NCBI RefSeq assembly: GCF_000959525.1
Contig: NZ_CP009832.1
Span: forward strand, 744,001 to 808,000
Source: Burkholderia multivorans ATCC BAA-247
Lineage (GTDB): Bacteria; Pseudomonadota; Gammaproteobacteria; Burkholderiales; Burkholderiaceae
Direction: 5' to 3'
Length of the DNA stretch: 64,000 bases
Position numbers and translations under genes: made by a program. Numbering within the stretch: the first letter of the stretch is position 1; every line of letters begins with the position of its first letter. This document shows, piece after piece, positions 46,537-54,117 of this stretch. A model generated the notes under the pieces. It was not told the DNA's origin. It worked only from the letters and a program-made list of their open reading frames with translations, and did no database searches.

Positions 46537-48152
46537 GGTTGATCTCCTGGCTTGCCCTTGATCAGCGATTCGGGATGGCGCTCCAGATAGTCGGCGAGCG
46601 CGTTGAGCGACTGCAGCGTGCGCGTGAGCTCCTTCAGCGCGCCGCGCACGTCGGACTGCAGCGGCGAATCCTGCTGCAGCGTCGCTTCGGCGGTCGAGAA
46701 GGTCTGCTTCGCGGCCGACAGCGTGTCGCGCGCCTCCGGCGCGACCTGCGTGTCGAGCTGCTTGAACAGCTTGTCGGCGTTCGACAGCGCGCTGTTCAGG
46801 TTCGCGCCGATCTGGTCGAACGGCACCTTGTCGAGCTTCTTCGCGATGTCGGCGACCTGCAGCTGCAGTTCGTCGAGCGTGTTCGGCACGGTCGGCAGCT
46901 CGAGCGGCTGATGCGACACGTCGACCTTCGCGGGCGGCGCCTTCGGGAAGAAGTCGAGCGCGACGTACAGCTGGCTCGTCAGCAGGTTGCCGGTGCGCAG
47001 CTGGCCGCGCAGCCCGTGCTGGACGAGACGCTGGACGATCTCGAGGCGCGCCGCTTCGCCCTTGCTCGCGATCGTCTCGCGGAAGCGCCGGCCGAGCCGT
47101 TCCGGATACACGTTCATCGTGACCGGCATCGTGAAGTTCTTCGTCTTCGGATCGTAGTCGATGCCGATGTTCGTCACTTCGCCGAGCACGATGCCGCGGA
47201 AGTCGACCGGCGCGCCGATCCCGAGCCCGCGCAGCGACTGGTTGAAGTTCATCACGACCTGCAGCGGCTGGCCGTCCGGATCGCGCATCGCGTCGCCTTC
47301 GTCGGCCGCCAGGCGGAACGTCGTGTTGTTCGGCGCGAGCACACCGCTGCTCTGGTTCGGCGGCGTCTGGAACGCGATACCGCCGAGGATGACCGTTGCG
47401 AGCGACTGCGTGTTCAGCTTCAGCCCGCTCGAGTCGAGCCGCAGATCGACGCCGCTCGCCTGCCACCAGCGCGAGTTCGTGCCGACGTACTGGTCGTACG
47501 GCGCATTGACGAACACGTTGAACGTGACGCCCGTGCCGTCCTTGTCGAGCGAGAAGCCGACCACCTGGCCGACCTGCACGCGCCGGTAGTAGACGGGCGA
47601 GCCGATGTCGACGGAGCCGAGCGAATCGCCGCGCAGCACGTACTGCGTGCCCTTCTGGTCCGCCGTGACGGCCGGCGGCTTCTCGAGACCCGTGAAGTCG
47701 GTCTGCACGTCCTGCGAGCGGCCCGCGTCGACGCCGATGTACGCGCCGGACAGCAGCGTGCCGAGCCCCGACACGCCGGTCGCGCCGACGCGCGGCCGCA
47801 CGATCCAGAAGCGCGAGTCCTTGACCGCGAAGTCTTCGGCTTCCTTCTTGAGCTGCACTTCGACGAGCACGCGCGACAGGTCCTTCGACAGCTTGATCGT
47901 CTTGACCATGCCGATCTCGACGTCCTTGTACTTGACCTGCGTCTTGCCGGGCTCGAGCCCTTCGGCGCTATGGAAGCTGATCGTGATCTCGGGGCCGCGT
48001 TCGCGCACCGAGCGCACGACGAGGCCGATCCCGATCAGCGCGGCGATCAGCGGCACGAGCCAGACGAGCGACGGCAGCCAGCCGCTTTTCGTCGAGATCG
48101 TCGGGTCGGGCGGCCGGGACTCGTCGTGTTGCGGGCCTTGCGGACTATTCAT
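46533..48152 (-). CDS. pqiB: PqiB-like MCE-domain protein
   Basis: 539-residue periplasm-spanning protein that builds a lipid-conducting tunnel. One N-terminal membrane anchor (LPSLVWLVPLIAALIGIGLVV) is followed by three MCE domains, starting near residues 50 (ITISFHSAEGLEPGKTQVKY), 165 (YVLRGDSLGSVDIGSPVYYR) and 290 (LQVVMNFNQSLRGLGIGAPV). A long C-terminal helical needle (about 440-520, heptad-like LDELQLQVADIAKKL) is typical of PqiB. It overlaps both neighbours by 4-8 nt. Confidence 0.93.
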   Translation of the reverse strand: MNSPQGPQHDESRPPDPTISTKSGWLPSLVWLVPLIAALIGIGLVVRSVRERGPEITISFHSAEGLEPGKTQVKYKDVEIGMVKTIKLSKDLSRVLVEVQLKKEAEDFAVKDSRFWIVRPRVGATGVSGLGTLLSGAYIGVDAGRSQDVQTDFTGLEKPPAVTADQKGTQYVLRGDSLGSVDIGSPVYYRRVQVGQVVGFSLDKDGTGVTFNVFVNAPYDQYVGTNSRWWQASGVDLRLDSSGLKLNTQSLATVILGGIAFQTPPNQSSGVLAPNNTTFRLAADEGDAMRDPDGQPLQVVMNFNQSLRGLGIGAPVDFRGIVLGEVTNIGIDYDPKTKNFTMPVTMNVYPERLGRRFRETIASKGEAARLEIVQRLVQHGLRGQLRTGNLLTSQLYVALDFFPKAPPAKVDVSHQPLELPTVPNTLDELQLQVADIAKKLDKVPFDQIGANLNSALSNADKLFKQLDTQVAPEARDTLSAAKQTFSTAEATLQQDSPLQSDVRGALKELTRTLQSLNALADYLERHPESLIKGKPGDQP

Positions 48153-48774
48153 GGTGTTTCCCTGAGGTTTCGACTGGATCCCAGATCAGACGGGGATCGA
48201 ACTGCATCGACGCGAGCATCGTCAGGATTACGACCGAGCCGAACGCAAGTGCGCCGGGGCCGGCCGTGATGACGGCAAGCGAGCGGAAATGGACGAGCGC
48301 GACGGTGAGCGTCACGACGAAGATGTCGAGCATCGACCAGCGGCCGATGCGCTCGACGATCCGGTACAGGCGCGTGCGCTGCAGCGGCCGCCATGCGGTG
48401 CGGCGCTGCGCGCTGATCACGAGGATCAGCAGCACGCCGAGCTTGAGCATCGGCACGAGGATGCTGGCGACGAACACGACGACCGCGAGCGGCCAGTCGC
48501 CCGACACCCAGAAGTAGATGACGCCGCTCATGATCGTGTCCTGCTGCGAGCCCATCAGCGACGAGGTGCGCATGATCGGCAGCAGGTTGGCCGGAATGTA
48601 CAGGATCGCGGCGGCGATCAGCAGCGCCCACGTGCGCGCGATGCTGTTCGGCGTGCGAAAGTGCAGCGCGCTGCCGCAGCGCGCACAGTGCGCGTGCGGC
48701 CGGTCGAGCGTCTGCACGAGCCCGCACGCATGGCAGCTGACATAGCCCTCGCGGGCGGCGGTCGGCGTCGTCAT
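48145..48774 (-). CDS. pqiA: PqiA-like membrane protein, second half
   Basis: 209-residue inner-membrane protein equal to one half of E. coli PqiA. It starts with a zinc-ribbon-like C-x2-C ... C-x2-C (SCHACGLV, HCARCGSAL) and has four spans, including TWALLIAAAILYIPANLLPI and WPLAVVVFVASILVPMLKL. The DIFVVTLTVALVHF segment near a conserved GRWSMLD is the family signature. It overlaps the first pqiA-like gene by 4 nt and pqiB by 8 nt. Confidence 0.88.
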   Translation of the reverse strand: MTTPTAAREGYVSCHACGLVQTLDRPHAHCARCGSALHFRTPNSIARTWALLIAAAILYIPANLLPIMRTSSLMGSQQDTIMSGVIYFWVSGDWPLAVVVFVASILVPMLKLGVLLILVISAQRRTAWRPLQRTRLYRIVERIGRWSMLDIFVVTLTVALVHFRSLAVITAGPGALAFGSVVILTMLASMQFDPRLIWDPVETSGKHHE

Positions 48775-49436
48775 CGGCGGGCGCCTTCGGCCAGCGGCGC
48801 GACGCCGTCGCGCGGCGTACGCATGCGGCCGGCGCGCAGATCGTCCGCGATGTCCCACAGCGTGCGCGGATCGAACATCAGCACGACCGCGAGCATCAGC
48901 GTGAGCGCGCCGAACGCGAACAGCGCCGCTTCCGGCACGACGCGCGCGAGGCTCACCATCTTCACGATCGTCACGAGGATGCCGAGCATGAAGACCTCGA
49001 TCATCCCCCACGGGCGCACGAGCTGCACCGCGCGCAGCACGGCGTTGAAGCCGGGCGGAATCACGCCGCGCCGTATCGGCAGCAGCAGATACAGCAGCGC
49101 CGACATTTCGACGAGCGGGAACAGCACGGTCGAGCAGAACACCATCGCGCCGACGATCGCCATGTCCTGCCGCCAGAGCGCGTCGATCGCGCCGATCAGC
49201 GTCGTCTGTACGCGGTTGCCGTTCACGTCCATCTCGAGGATCGGGAAGGTCTGCGCGATCACGAACGTGATCAGCGCGGCGAGCGCGAGCGCGCAGATCC
49301 GCTCGATCTGCGAGGCGCTGTTGCGATAGAGCATCGCGTCGCAGCGCGGGCAGCGCGCGACTTCGTGTCCGCTAAGGCGCGGTTTATGCAACAGTGCGTC
49401 GCACTCGTGACAGGCAATCAGATCGTTTCGTTGCAT
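48771..49436 (-). CDS. pqiA: PqiA-like membrane protein, first half
   Basis: 221-residue inner-membrane protein, the paralogue of the next gene and the start of the operon. It has the same layout: CHECDALLHKPRL with CPRCDAML as Cys pairs, four spans (ALAALITFVIAQTFPIL, AIVGAMVFCSTVLFPLVEM, IEVFMLGILVTIVKMVSL, FAFGALTLMLAVVLMFD). In E. coli both halves are fused in one 417-residue PqiA; here they are two coupled genes. It is divergent from the cytochrome b561 gene. Confidence 0.88.
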   Translation of the reverse strand: MQRNDLIACHECDALLHKPRLSGHEVARCPRCDAMLYRNSASQIERICALALAALITFVIAQTFPILEMDVNGNRVQTTLIGAIDALWRQDMAIVGAMVFCSTVLFPLVEMSALLYLLLPIRRGVIPPGFNAVLRAVQLVRPWGMIEVFMLGILVTIVKMVSLARVVPEAALFAFGALTLMLAVVLMFDPRTLWDIADDLRAGRMRTPRDGVAPLAEGARR

Positions 49437-49692
49437 GGACAAAGGGGTTGCGCGACGGCGAAAGGCGGCGTCGACGGGGCCGGAACCCGCGCCAATCTTA
49501 CCAAAACGCCTTTTGCACCGTGTCGACGGGCGCCGCCGCCGTGACCGGTCTGTAACATGGCGGCAGGCGGGCGGCGCGATGACGCGTCTGTCCTCAGATG
49601 CCGCGCGCGTCAAAAGGTTGCGGTAGCATGGCGCCCGTGACGAGTACCGGCCGCGACGGCCGGCGGCCGTTCGCTGAACTGAGGAACGCAAG

Positions 49693-50253
49693 ATGACATC
49701 GAATTCGCTGCGGCCCGCGCCGTCGGGCTATACGGGCACCGCGATCGCGCTGCACTGGCTGATCGCGCTGCTGATCGTCTGCGGCTTCGCGCTCGGCTGG
49801 GTGATGACCGACATTCCGGGCTTCACGCCGACGAAGCTGAAGTACTTCTCGTGGCACAAGTGGATCGGCGTGACGGTGTTCGCGCTCGCGATCGTGCGCG
49901 TGCTGTGGCGCGCGACGCACGTGCCGCCCGCGCTGCCGGCCGGCATGCGCGCGTGGCAGCGCACCGCGGCGCACGTGGGGCATCTGCTGCTGTACGTGCT
50001 GATGCTCGTGATTCCGGCGACCGGCTATCTGTACAGCTCGGCTTCGAACATCCCGGTCGTCTATCTGGGCATCGTGCCGCTGCCGCGGCTGATCGATCCC
50101 GATCCGGTGCTGAAGGAAACCTTCAAGACGCTTCACGTGTCTTTGAATTACATTTTGCTTGCGCTCGTGTCGCTGCACGTGCTCGCGGCGCTCAAGCACC
50201 AGCTGGTGGACCGCGACGGCCTGCTGTCGCGGATGCTTCCCTTTGCCAAATGA
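49693..50253 (+). CDS. Cytochrome b561 family protein
   Basis: 186-residue four-helix membrane dihaem cytochrome b. Candidate haem histidines lie in TAIALHWLIALLIVCGF (first span), FSWHKWIGVTVFALAIV (second), TAAHVGHLLLYVLMLVIP (third) and ALVSLHVLAALKHQLV (fourth). It shuttles electrons, probably between the quinone pool and a periplasmic partner. Two YceI genes follow at 8 and 64 nt, the same pairing as yceJ-yceI in E. coli, so they probably form one unit. Confidence 0.9.
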   Translation: MTSNSLRPAPSGYTGTAIALHWLIALLIVCGFALGWVMTDIPGFTPTKLKYFSWHKWIGVTVFALAIVRVLWRATHVPPALPAGMRAWQRTAAHVGHLLLYVLMLVIPATGYLYSSASNIPVVYLGIVPLPRLIDPDPVLKETFKTLHVSLNYILLALVSLHVLAALKHQLVDRDGLLSRMLPFAK

Positions 50254-50261
50254 AGGATCCC

Positions 50262-50822
50262 ATGAAAGTGTCTTTCTCCCGTTCCATGCTGGCCGCGTTC
50301 GCCGCGGCGTCACTCGTCGCGTCGGGCGCGGCGCTCGCCGACGTCGACCTGGCGAAGAGCAAGGTGTCCGCGGTGTCGAGGCAGATGAACGTGCCGACCG
50401 AAGGCGTGTTCAAGAAGTTTTCCGCGCAGGTGAAGTTCGATCCGGCGAAGGCCGCGCAAGGCAGCGCGCAGATGACGATCGACGTCGCGAGCTTCGACCT
50501 CGGCGACAAGATGTACAACGACCAGGTCGCGGGCAAGGAGTGGTTCGACGCGAAGGCGTATCCGCAGGCGACCTTCGTGTCGTCGGCGATCGCGCCGGCC
50601 GGCGGCAACAAGTACAACGTGACCGGCAAGCTGACGATCAAGGGCAAGACGGAGAACGTCACGGTGCCCGTCACGGTCACGCAGAGCGGCGCGACGCAGA
50701 CCTTCGACGGCGTGCTGCCGATCAAGCGCTCGACGTTCAACGTCGGCACCGGCGAATGGAAGGACACGTCGGTCGTGGCGGACGAAGTGCAGATCAAGTT
50801 CCATCTCGTCGCGACGAAGTAA
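50262..50822 (+). CDS. YceI-family periplasmic protein (first copy)
   Basis: 186-residue secreted lipocalin-like protein. A signal peptide (MKVSFSRSMLAAFAAASLVA..., cut after ALA) precedes DVDLAKSKVSAVSRQMNVP and a beta-barrel typical of YceI isoprenoid-binding proteins (EWFDAKAYPQATFVSS, LTIKGKTENVTVPV). ATG 50262 follows AAGGA by 5 nt. An in-frame ATG at 50250 would place that site inside the gene. It is probably cotranscribed with cytochrome b561 and the second YceI gene. Confidence 0.88.
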   Translation: MKVSFSRSMLAAFAAASLVASGAALADVDLAKSKVSAVSRQMNVPTEGVFKKFSAQVKFDPAKAAQGSAQMTIDVASFDLGDKMYNDQVAGKEWFDAKAYPQATFVSSAIAPAGGNKYNVTGKLTIKGKTENVTVPVTVTQSGATQTFDGVLPIKRSTFNVGTGEWKDTSVVADEVQIKFHLVATK

Positions 50823-50886
50823 GCGGCGGGCTGTCGCACCACCCGAATGCCGCGCGAGGGCGCGGCGTTGTTCCTAGGAGAATGAG

Positions 50887-51468
50887 TTGAAAAAGCATCT
50901 GATGATCGCCGCCGGCGCGCTCGCCGCTTCGCTGTCGTTCTCGGCATTCGCCGAAAGCGCGACGTACCAGTTCGATCCGAGCCACACGTATCCGAGTTTC
51001 GAGGCCGATCACTTCGGCGGCCTGTCGGTCTGGCGCGGCAAGTTCGACAAGTCGAGCGGCACCGTGACACTCGATCGCGCGGCGAAGACGGGGACGGTCG
51101 AGGTGACGACCGACATCGCGTCGATCCACACCGGCAGCGCGAAGCTCGACGAGCATCTGCAGACGGCCGACTTCTTCGACGCCGCGAAGTATCCGCAAGC
51201 CGTCTACAAGGGCACGATCAAGTTCGACGGCGACAAGCCGGCGTCGGTCGTCGGCAACCTGACGCTGCATGGCGTCACGAAGCCGCTGACGCTCAAGATC
51301 GACTCGTTCAAGTGCATGCCGCATCCGATGCTCAAGCGCGAAGTGTGCGGCGTCGACGCGGTCGGCGAATTCAACCGCGACGAATTCGGCCTCGACTACG
51401 GCAAGCAGTACGGCTTCAAGATGCAGACGAAGCTGCTGATCACGGCCGAAGCCGTCAAGCAGCAGTAA
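50887..51468 (+). CDS. YceI-family periplasmic protein (second copy)
   Basis: 193-residue paralogue of the previous gene. Signal peptide [20 protein letters not shown], cut before [16 protein letters not shown], which is the canonical YceI N-terminus. Barrel motifs [19 protein letters not shown] and [14 protein letters not shown] follow. Translation starts at TTG 50887 with AGGAG at 50876-50880, 6 nt upstream; the next in-frame ATG is inside the signal peptide. It is closer to the E. coli YceI pattern than the first copy. A strong terminator ends the unit. Confidence 0.9.
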   Translation: MKKHLMIAAGALAASLSFSAFAESATYQFDPSHTYPSFEADHFGGLSVWRGKFDKSSGTVTLDRAAKTGTVEVTTDIASIHTGSAKLDEHLQTADFFDAAKYPQAVYKGTIKFDGDKPASVVGNLTLHGVTKPLTLKIDSFKCMPHPMLKREVCGVDAVGEFNRDEFGLDYGKQYGFKMQTKLLITAEAVKQQ

Positions 51469-51513
51469 CGCGCGCAGCCGGGCGGCGCGTCGCGCCGGCC
51501 CGCCGCGAACCGG

Positions 51514-51551
51514 CCGCCGCGCTCCCGATCGGGGCGCGGCGGACTTTTTTT
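51514..51551 (+). terminator. Intrinsic terminator of the cytochrome b561-YceI unit
   Basis: CCGCCGCGC (51514-51522) pairs with GCGCGGCGG (51534-51542), and seven T occur at 51545-51551. Confidence 0.88.
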
Positions 51552-51646
51552 ACGTGCCTATAATCGTTCGGGCGCCTGCCGGCGCGGCGGCCGACCGCGT
51601 ACGCGGCGGCGCGCGAACAGAACGTACAACGACAAGGAGATCGCCG

Positions 51647-52924
51647 ATGCATGCCGTCACGCCGTCCCGTTCCATAGCCTCGTCGCCGCGCGTGTGGCGC
51701 GCGGTGGTCGCCGCGTCGATCGGCAACGCGCTCGAGTGGTTCGACCTCGTCGTCTACGGCTTTTTCGCGGTGACGATTTCCAGGCTGTTCTTTCCGGCCG
51801 GCAACGACACCGTGTCGCTGCTGCTCACGCTCGGCACCTTCGGCGTGTCGTTCTTCATGCGTCCGCTCGGCGCGATCGTGCTCGGCGCCTATGCGGACCG
51901 CGCGGGCCGCAAGGCCGCGCTCACGCTGTCGATCCTGTTGATGATGGCGGGCACGCTGATCATCGCGGTGCTGCCGACCTACGAGACGATCGGCATCGCG
52001 GCGCCGCTGATCCTCGTCGCCGCGCGGCTGATGCAGGGCTTTTCGGCCGGCGGCGAGTTCGGCAGCGCGACCGCGTTCCTCGCCGAGCACGTGCCGGGGC
52101 GGCGCGGCTTCTTCGCAAGCTGGCAGGTCGCGAGCCAGGGCCTGACGACGCTGCTCGCGGCCGGCTTCGGCACCGTGCTGAACGCGCAGCTGACGGCCGC
52201 GCAGATGGCCGCGTGGGGCTGGCGCGTGCCGTTCTTCTTCGGGCTGCTGCTGGGGCCGGTGGCTTACTACATCCGCAAGAAGGTCGACGAGACGCCGGAG
52301 TTCCTCGCGGCCGAAAGCACCGCGAGCCCGCTGCGCGACACGTTCGCGTCGCACAAGGCGCGGCTCGTTGCCGCGATCGGCGCGGTGGTGCTCGGCACGG
52401 TCGCGACGTATCTCGTGCTGTTCATGCCGACCTACGGCGTGAAGCAGCTCGGCCTCGCGCCGTCGGCCGCGTTTGCGGCGATTCTCGTCGTCGGCGTGAT
52501 CCAGATGGCGTTCGCGCCGCTCGTCGGCCACTGGTCGGACCGTTACGGCCGCGTGCGCGTGATGCTCGCGCCGGCGCTCGGCTTCCTCGTGCTGATCTAC
52601 CCGGCATTCGCGTATCTGGTCGCGCATCCGGGCTTCGGCACGCTGATCGCGCTGCAGGTGCTGCTTGCCGTGCTGATGACGGGCTATTTCGCGGCGCTGC
52701 CGGGCTTGTTGTCCGAGGTGTTTCCGGTGCAGACGCGCACGACCGGGATGTCGCTCGCGTACAACGTCGCGGTGACGATCTTCGGCGGCTTCGGGCCGTT
52801 CATCATCGCGTGGCTGATCAAGGCGACCGGGATGAAGACCGCGCCAAGCTTCTACCTGATGTTCGCGGCAGTGCTGAGTCTCGCGGCGCTGGTCGTGTTG
52901 CGCAGGCGGTTCGGGTTTCGGTGA
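51647..52924 (+). CDS. MFS transporter, MHS family (citrate/tricarballylate-type)
   Basis: 425-residue inner-membrane symporter with 12 spans. The metabolite:H+ symporter signature is present: IGNALEWFDLVVYGFF in span 1, the loop-2 motif GAYADRAGRKAAL, RLMQGFSAGGEFGSATAFLAEH and the charged loop GHWSDRYGR between halves. Overall pattern is nearest CitA/TcuC-like carriers, so a tricarboxylate or related acid is a likely but unproven substrate. AAGGAG (51634-51639) precedes ATG 51647 by 7 nt. It is a single-gene unit. Confidence 0.88.
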   Translation: MHAVTPSRSIASSPRVWRAVVAASIGNALEWFDLVVYGFFAVTISRLFFPAGNDTVSLLLTLGTFGVSFFMRPLGAIVLGAYADRAGRKAALTLSILLMMAGTLIIAVLPTYETIGIAAPLILVAARLMQGFSAGGEFGSATAFLAEHVPGRRGFFASWQVASQGLTTLLAAGFGTVLNAQLTAAQMAAWGWRVPFFFGLLLGPVAYYIRKKVDETPEFLAAESTASPLRDTFASHKARLVAAIGAVVLGTVATYLVLFMPTYGVKQLGLAPSAAFAAILVVGVIQMAFAPLVGHWSDRYGRVRVMLAPALGFLVLIYPAFAYLVAHPGFGTLIALQVLLAVLMTGYFAALPGLLSEVFPVQTRTTGMSLAYNVAVTIFGGFGPFIIAWLIKATGMKTAPSFYLMFAAVLSLAALVVLRRRFGFR

Positions 52925-53083
52925 CGGGGCGGCGTCGGCGCCGCGCCCGCGAGGAGGGGCGGCGTCGCGGCGGCGCAGTGTTGCGCCCCTGCGGTAAGCG
53001 GACGGGGAAGGGGAGCGCTTCAGCCTACCGGGCAACGCTTCGACGCCGGCGGCTGAACGTAGCCGCCGCGTGCGACCAAACAT

Positions 53084-53112
53084 AAAAAAAGCCGGCCCTG
53101 TCGGACCGGCTT
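53084..53112 (-). terminator. Intrinsic terminator after secF
   Basis: On the reverse strand GCCGGTCC pairs with GGGCCGGC (one wobble), followed by seven T (As at 53084-53090 on +). It closes the yajC-secD-secF unit and faces the MFS gene. Confidence 0.85.
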
Positions 53113-53148
53113 TGCGCGTTTACCGCAACGGTGACGCAGCGGCGGCGC

Positions 53149-54099
53149 TCAGACCTGCGCGCCTGCGTTCGGATCGTCCGGATCGTGCGCGACCTTCTTT
53201 TCCTTGATCAAGTCTTCGCGCTTGATGCCGAGCCACATCGCGAGCGAGCCCGCGACGAACACCGACGAATAGATGCCGAACATGATGCCGACCGTCAGCG
53301 CGAGTGCGAAGTAGTGCAGCGTCGGGCCGCCGAAGAAGAACATCGACAGCACCATCATTTCCGTCGACGTGTGCGTGATGATCGTCCGCGACATCGTCGT
53401 CGTGATCGCGTGGTTGATCACCTCCGGCACCGTCATCTTGCGTTCGCGGCGGAACGTCTCCCGGATCCGGTCGAAGATGACGACCGACTCGTTCACCGAG
53501 TAGCCGAGCACCGCGAGAATCGCCGCGAGCACCGCGAGCGAGAACTCCCACTGGAAGAACGCGAAGAACCCGAGAATGATCACGACGTCGTGCAGGTTCG
53601 CGATGATGCCGGCGACCGCGTACTTCCATTCGAAGCGGATCGACAGGTAGATCACGATGCCGATCACGACGCAGGCGAGCGCGAGCAGCCCGTCGGTCGC
53701 GAGCTCGCGGCCGACCTGCGGGCCGACGAACTCGACGCGCTGCAGCGTGACGTCCGGACTTTGCGCCTTCAGCGCCGTCATCACCTGATCGCTCTGTTGC
53801 GCGGAGGTCAGGCCTTCCTTCAACTGCAGGCGGATCAGGACGTTGCGCGAGGTGCCGAAGTTCTGCACTTGCGCGTCGGCGTAGCCGAGCTTGCCCAGCG
53901 TCGCGCGCACGGGTTCGAGCTGCGCGGCCTGCTGGTACTGCACCTCGATCACCGTACCGCCGGTGAACTCGACCGACAGGTGCAGCCCGCGGTGGAACAG
54001 GAAGAACACGGCGGCGAGGAACGTGACCAGCGAGATCACGTTGAACACCAGCGCGTGCCGCATGAACGGAATGTCTTTACGGATGCGGAAAAATTCCAT
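53149..54099 (-). CDS. secF: Protein translocase subunit SecF
   Basis: 316-residue membrane protein that with SecD uses the proton gradient to complete Sec export. First span ALVFNVISLVTFLAAVFFLF, then VEFTGGTVIEVQYQ in the periplasmic domain, and C-terminal spans including GLLALACVVIGIVIYLSIRF, YSVNESVVIFDRIRE and TIITHTSTEMMVLSMFFFGG. It lies 18 nt after secD. Confidence 0.97.
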   Translation of the reverse strand: MEFFRIRKDIPFMRHALVFNVISLVTFLAAVFFLFHRGLHLSVEFTGGTVIEVQYQQAAQLEPVRATLGKLGYADAQVQNFGTSRNVLIRLQLKEGLTSAQQSDQVMTALKAQSPDVTLQRVEFVGPQVGRELATDGLLALACVVIGIVIYLSIRFEWKYAVAGIIANLHDVVIILGFFAFFQWEFSLAVLAAILAVLGYSVNESVVIFDRIRETFRRERKMTVPEVINHAITTTMSRTIITHTSTEMMVLSMFFFGGPTLHYFALALTVGIMFGIYSSVFVAGSLAMWLGIKREDLIKEKKVAHDPDDPNAGAQV

Positions 54100-54117
54100 G
54101 GCTTCGTCTCCGGGGCC

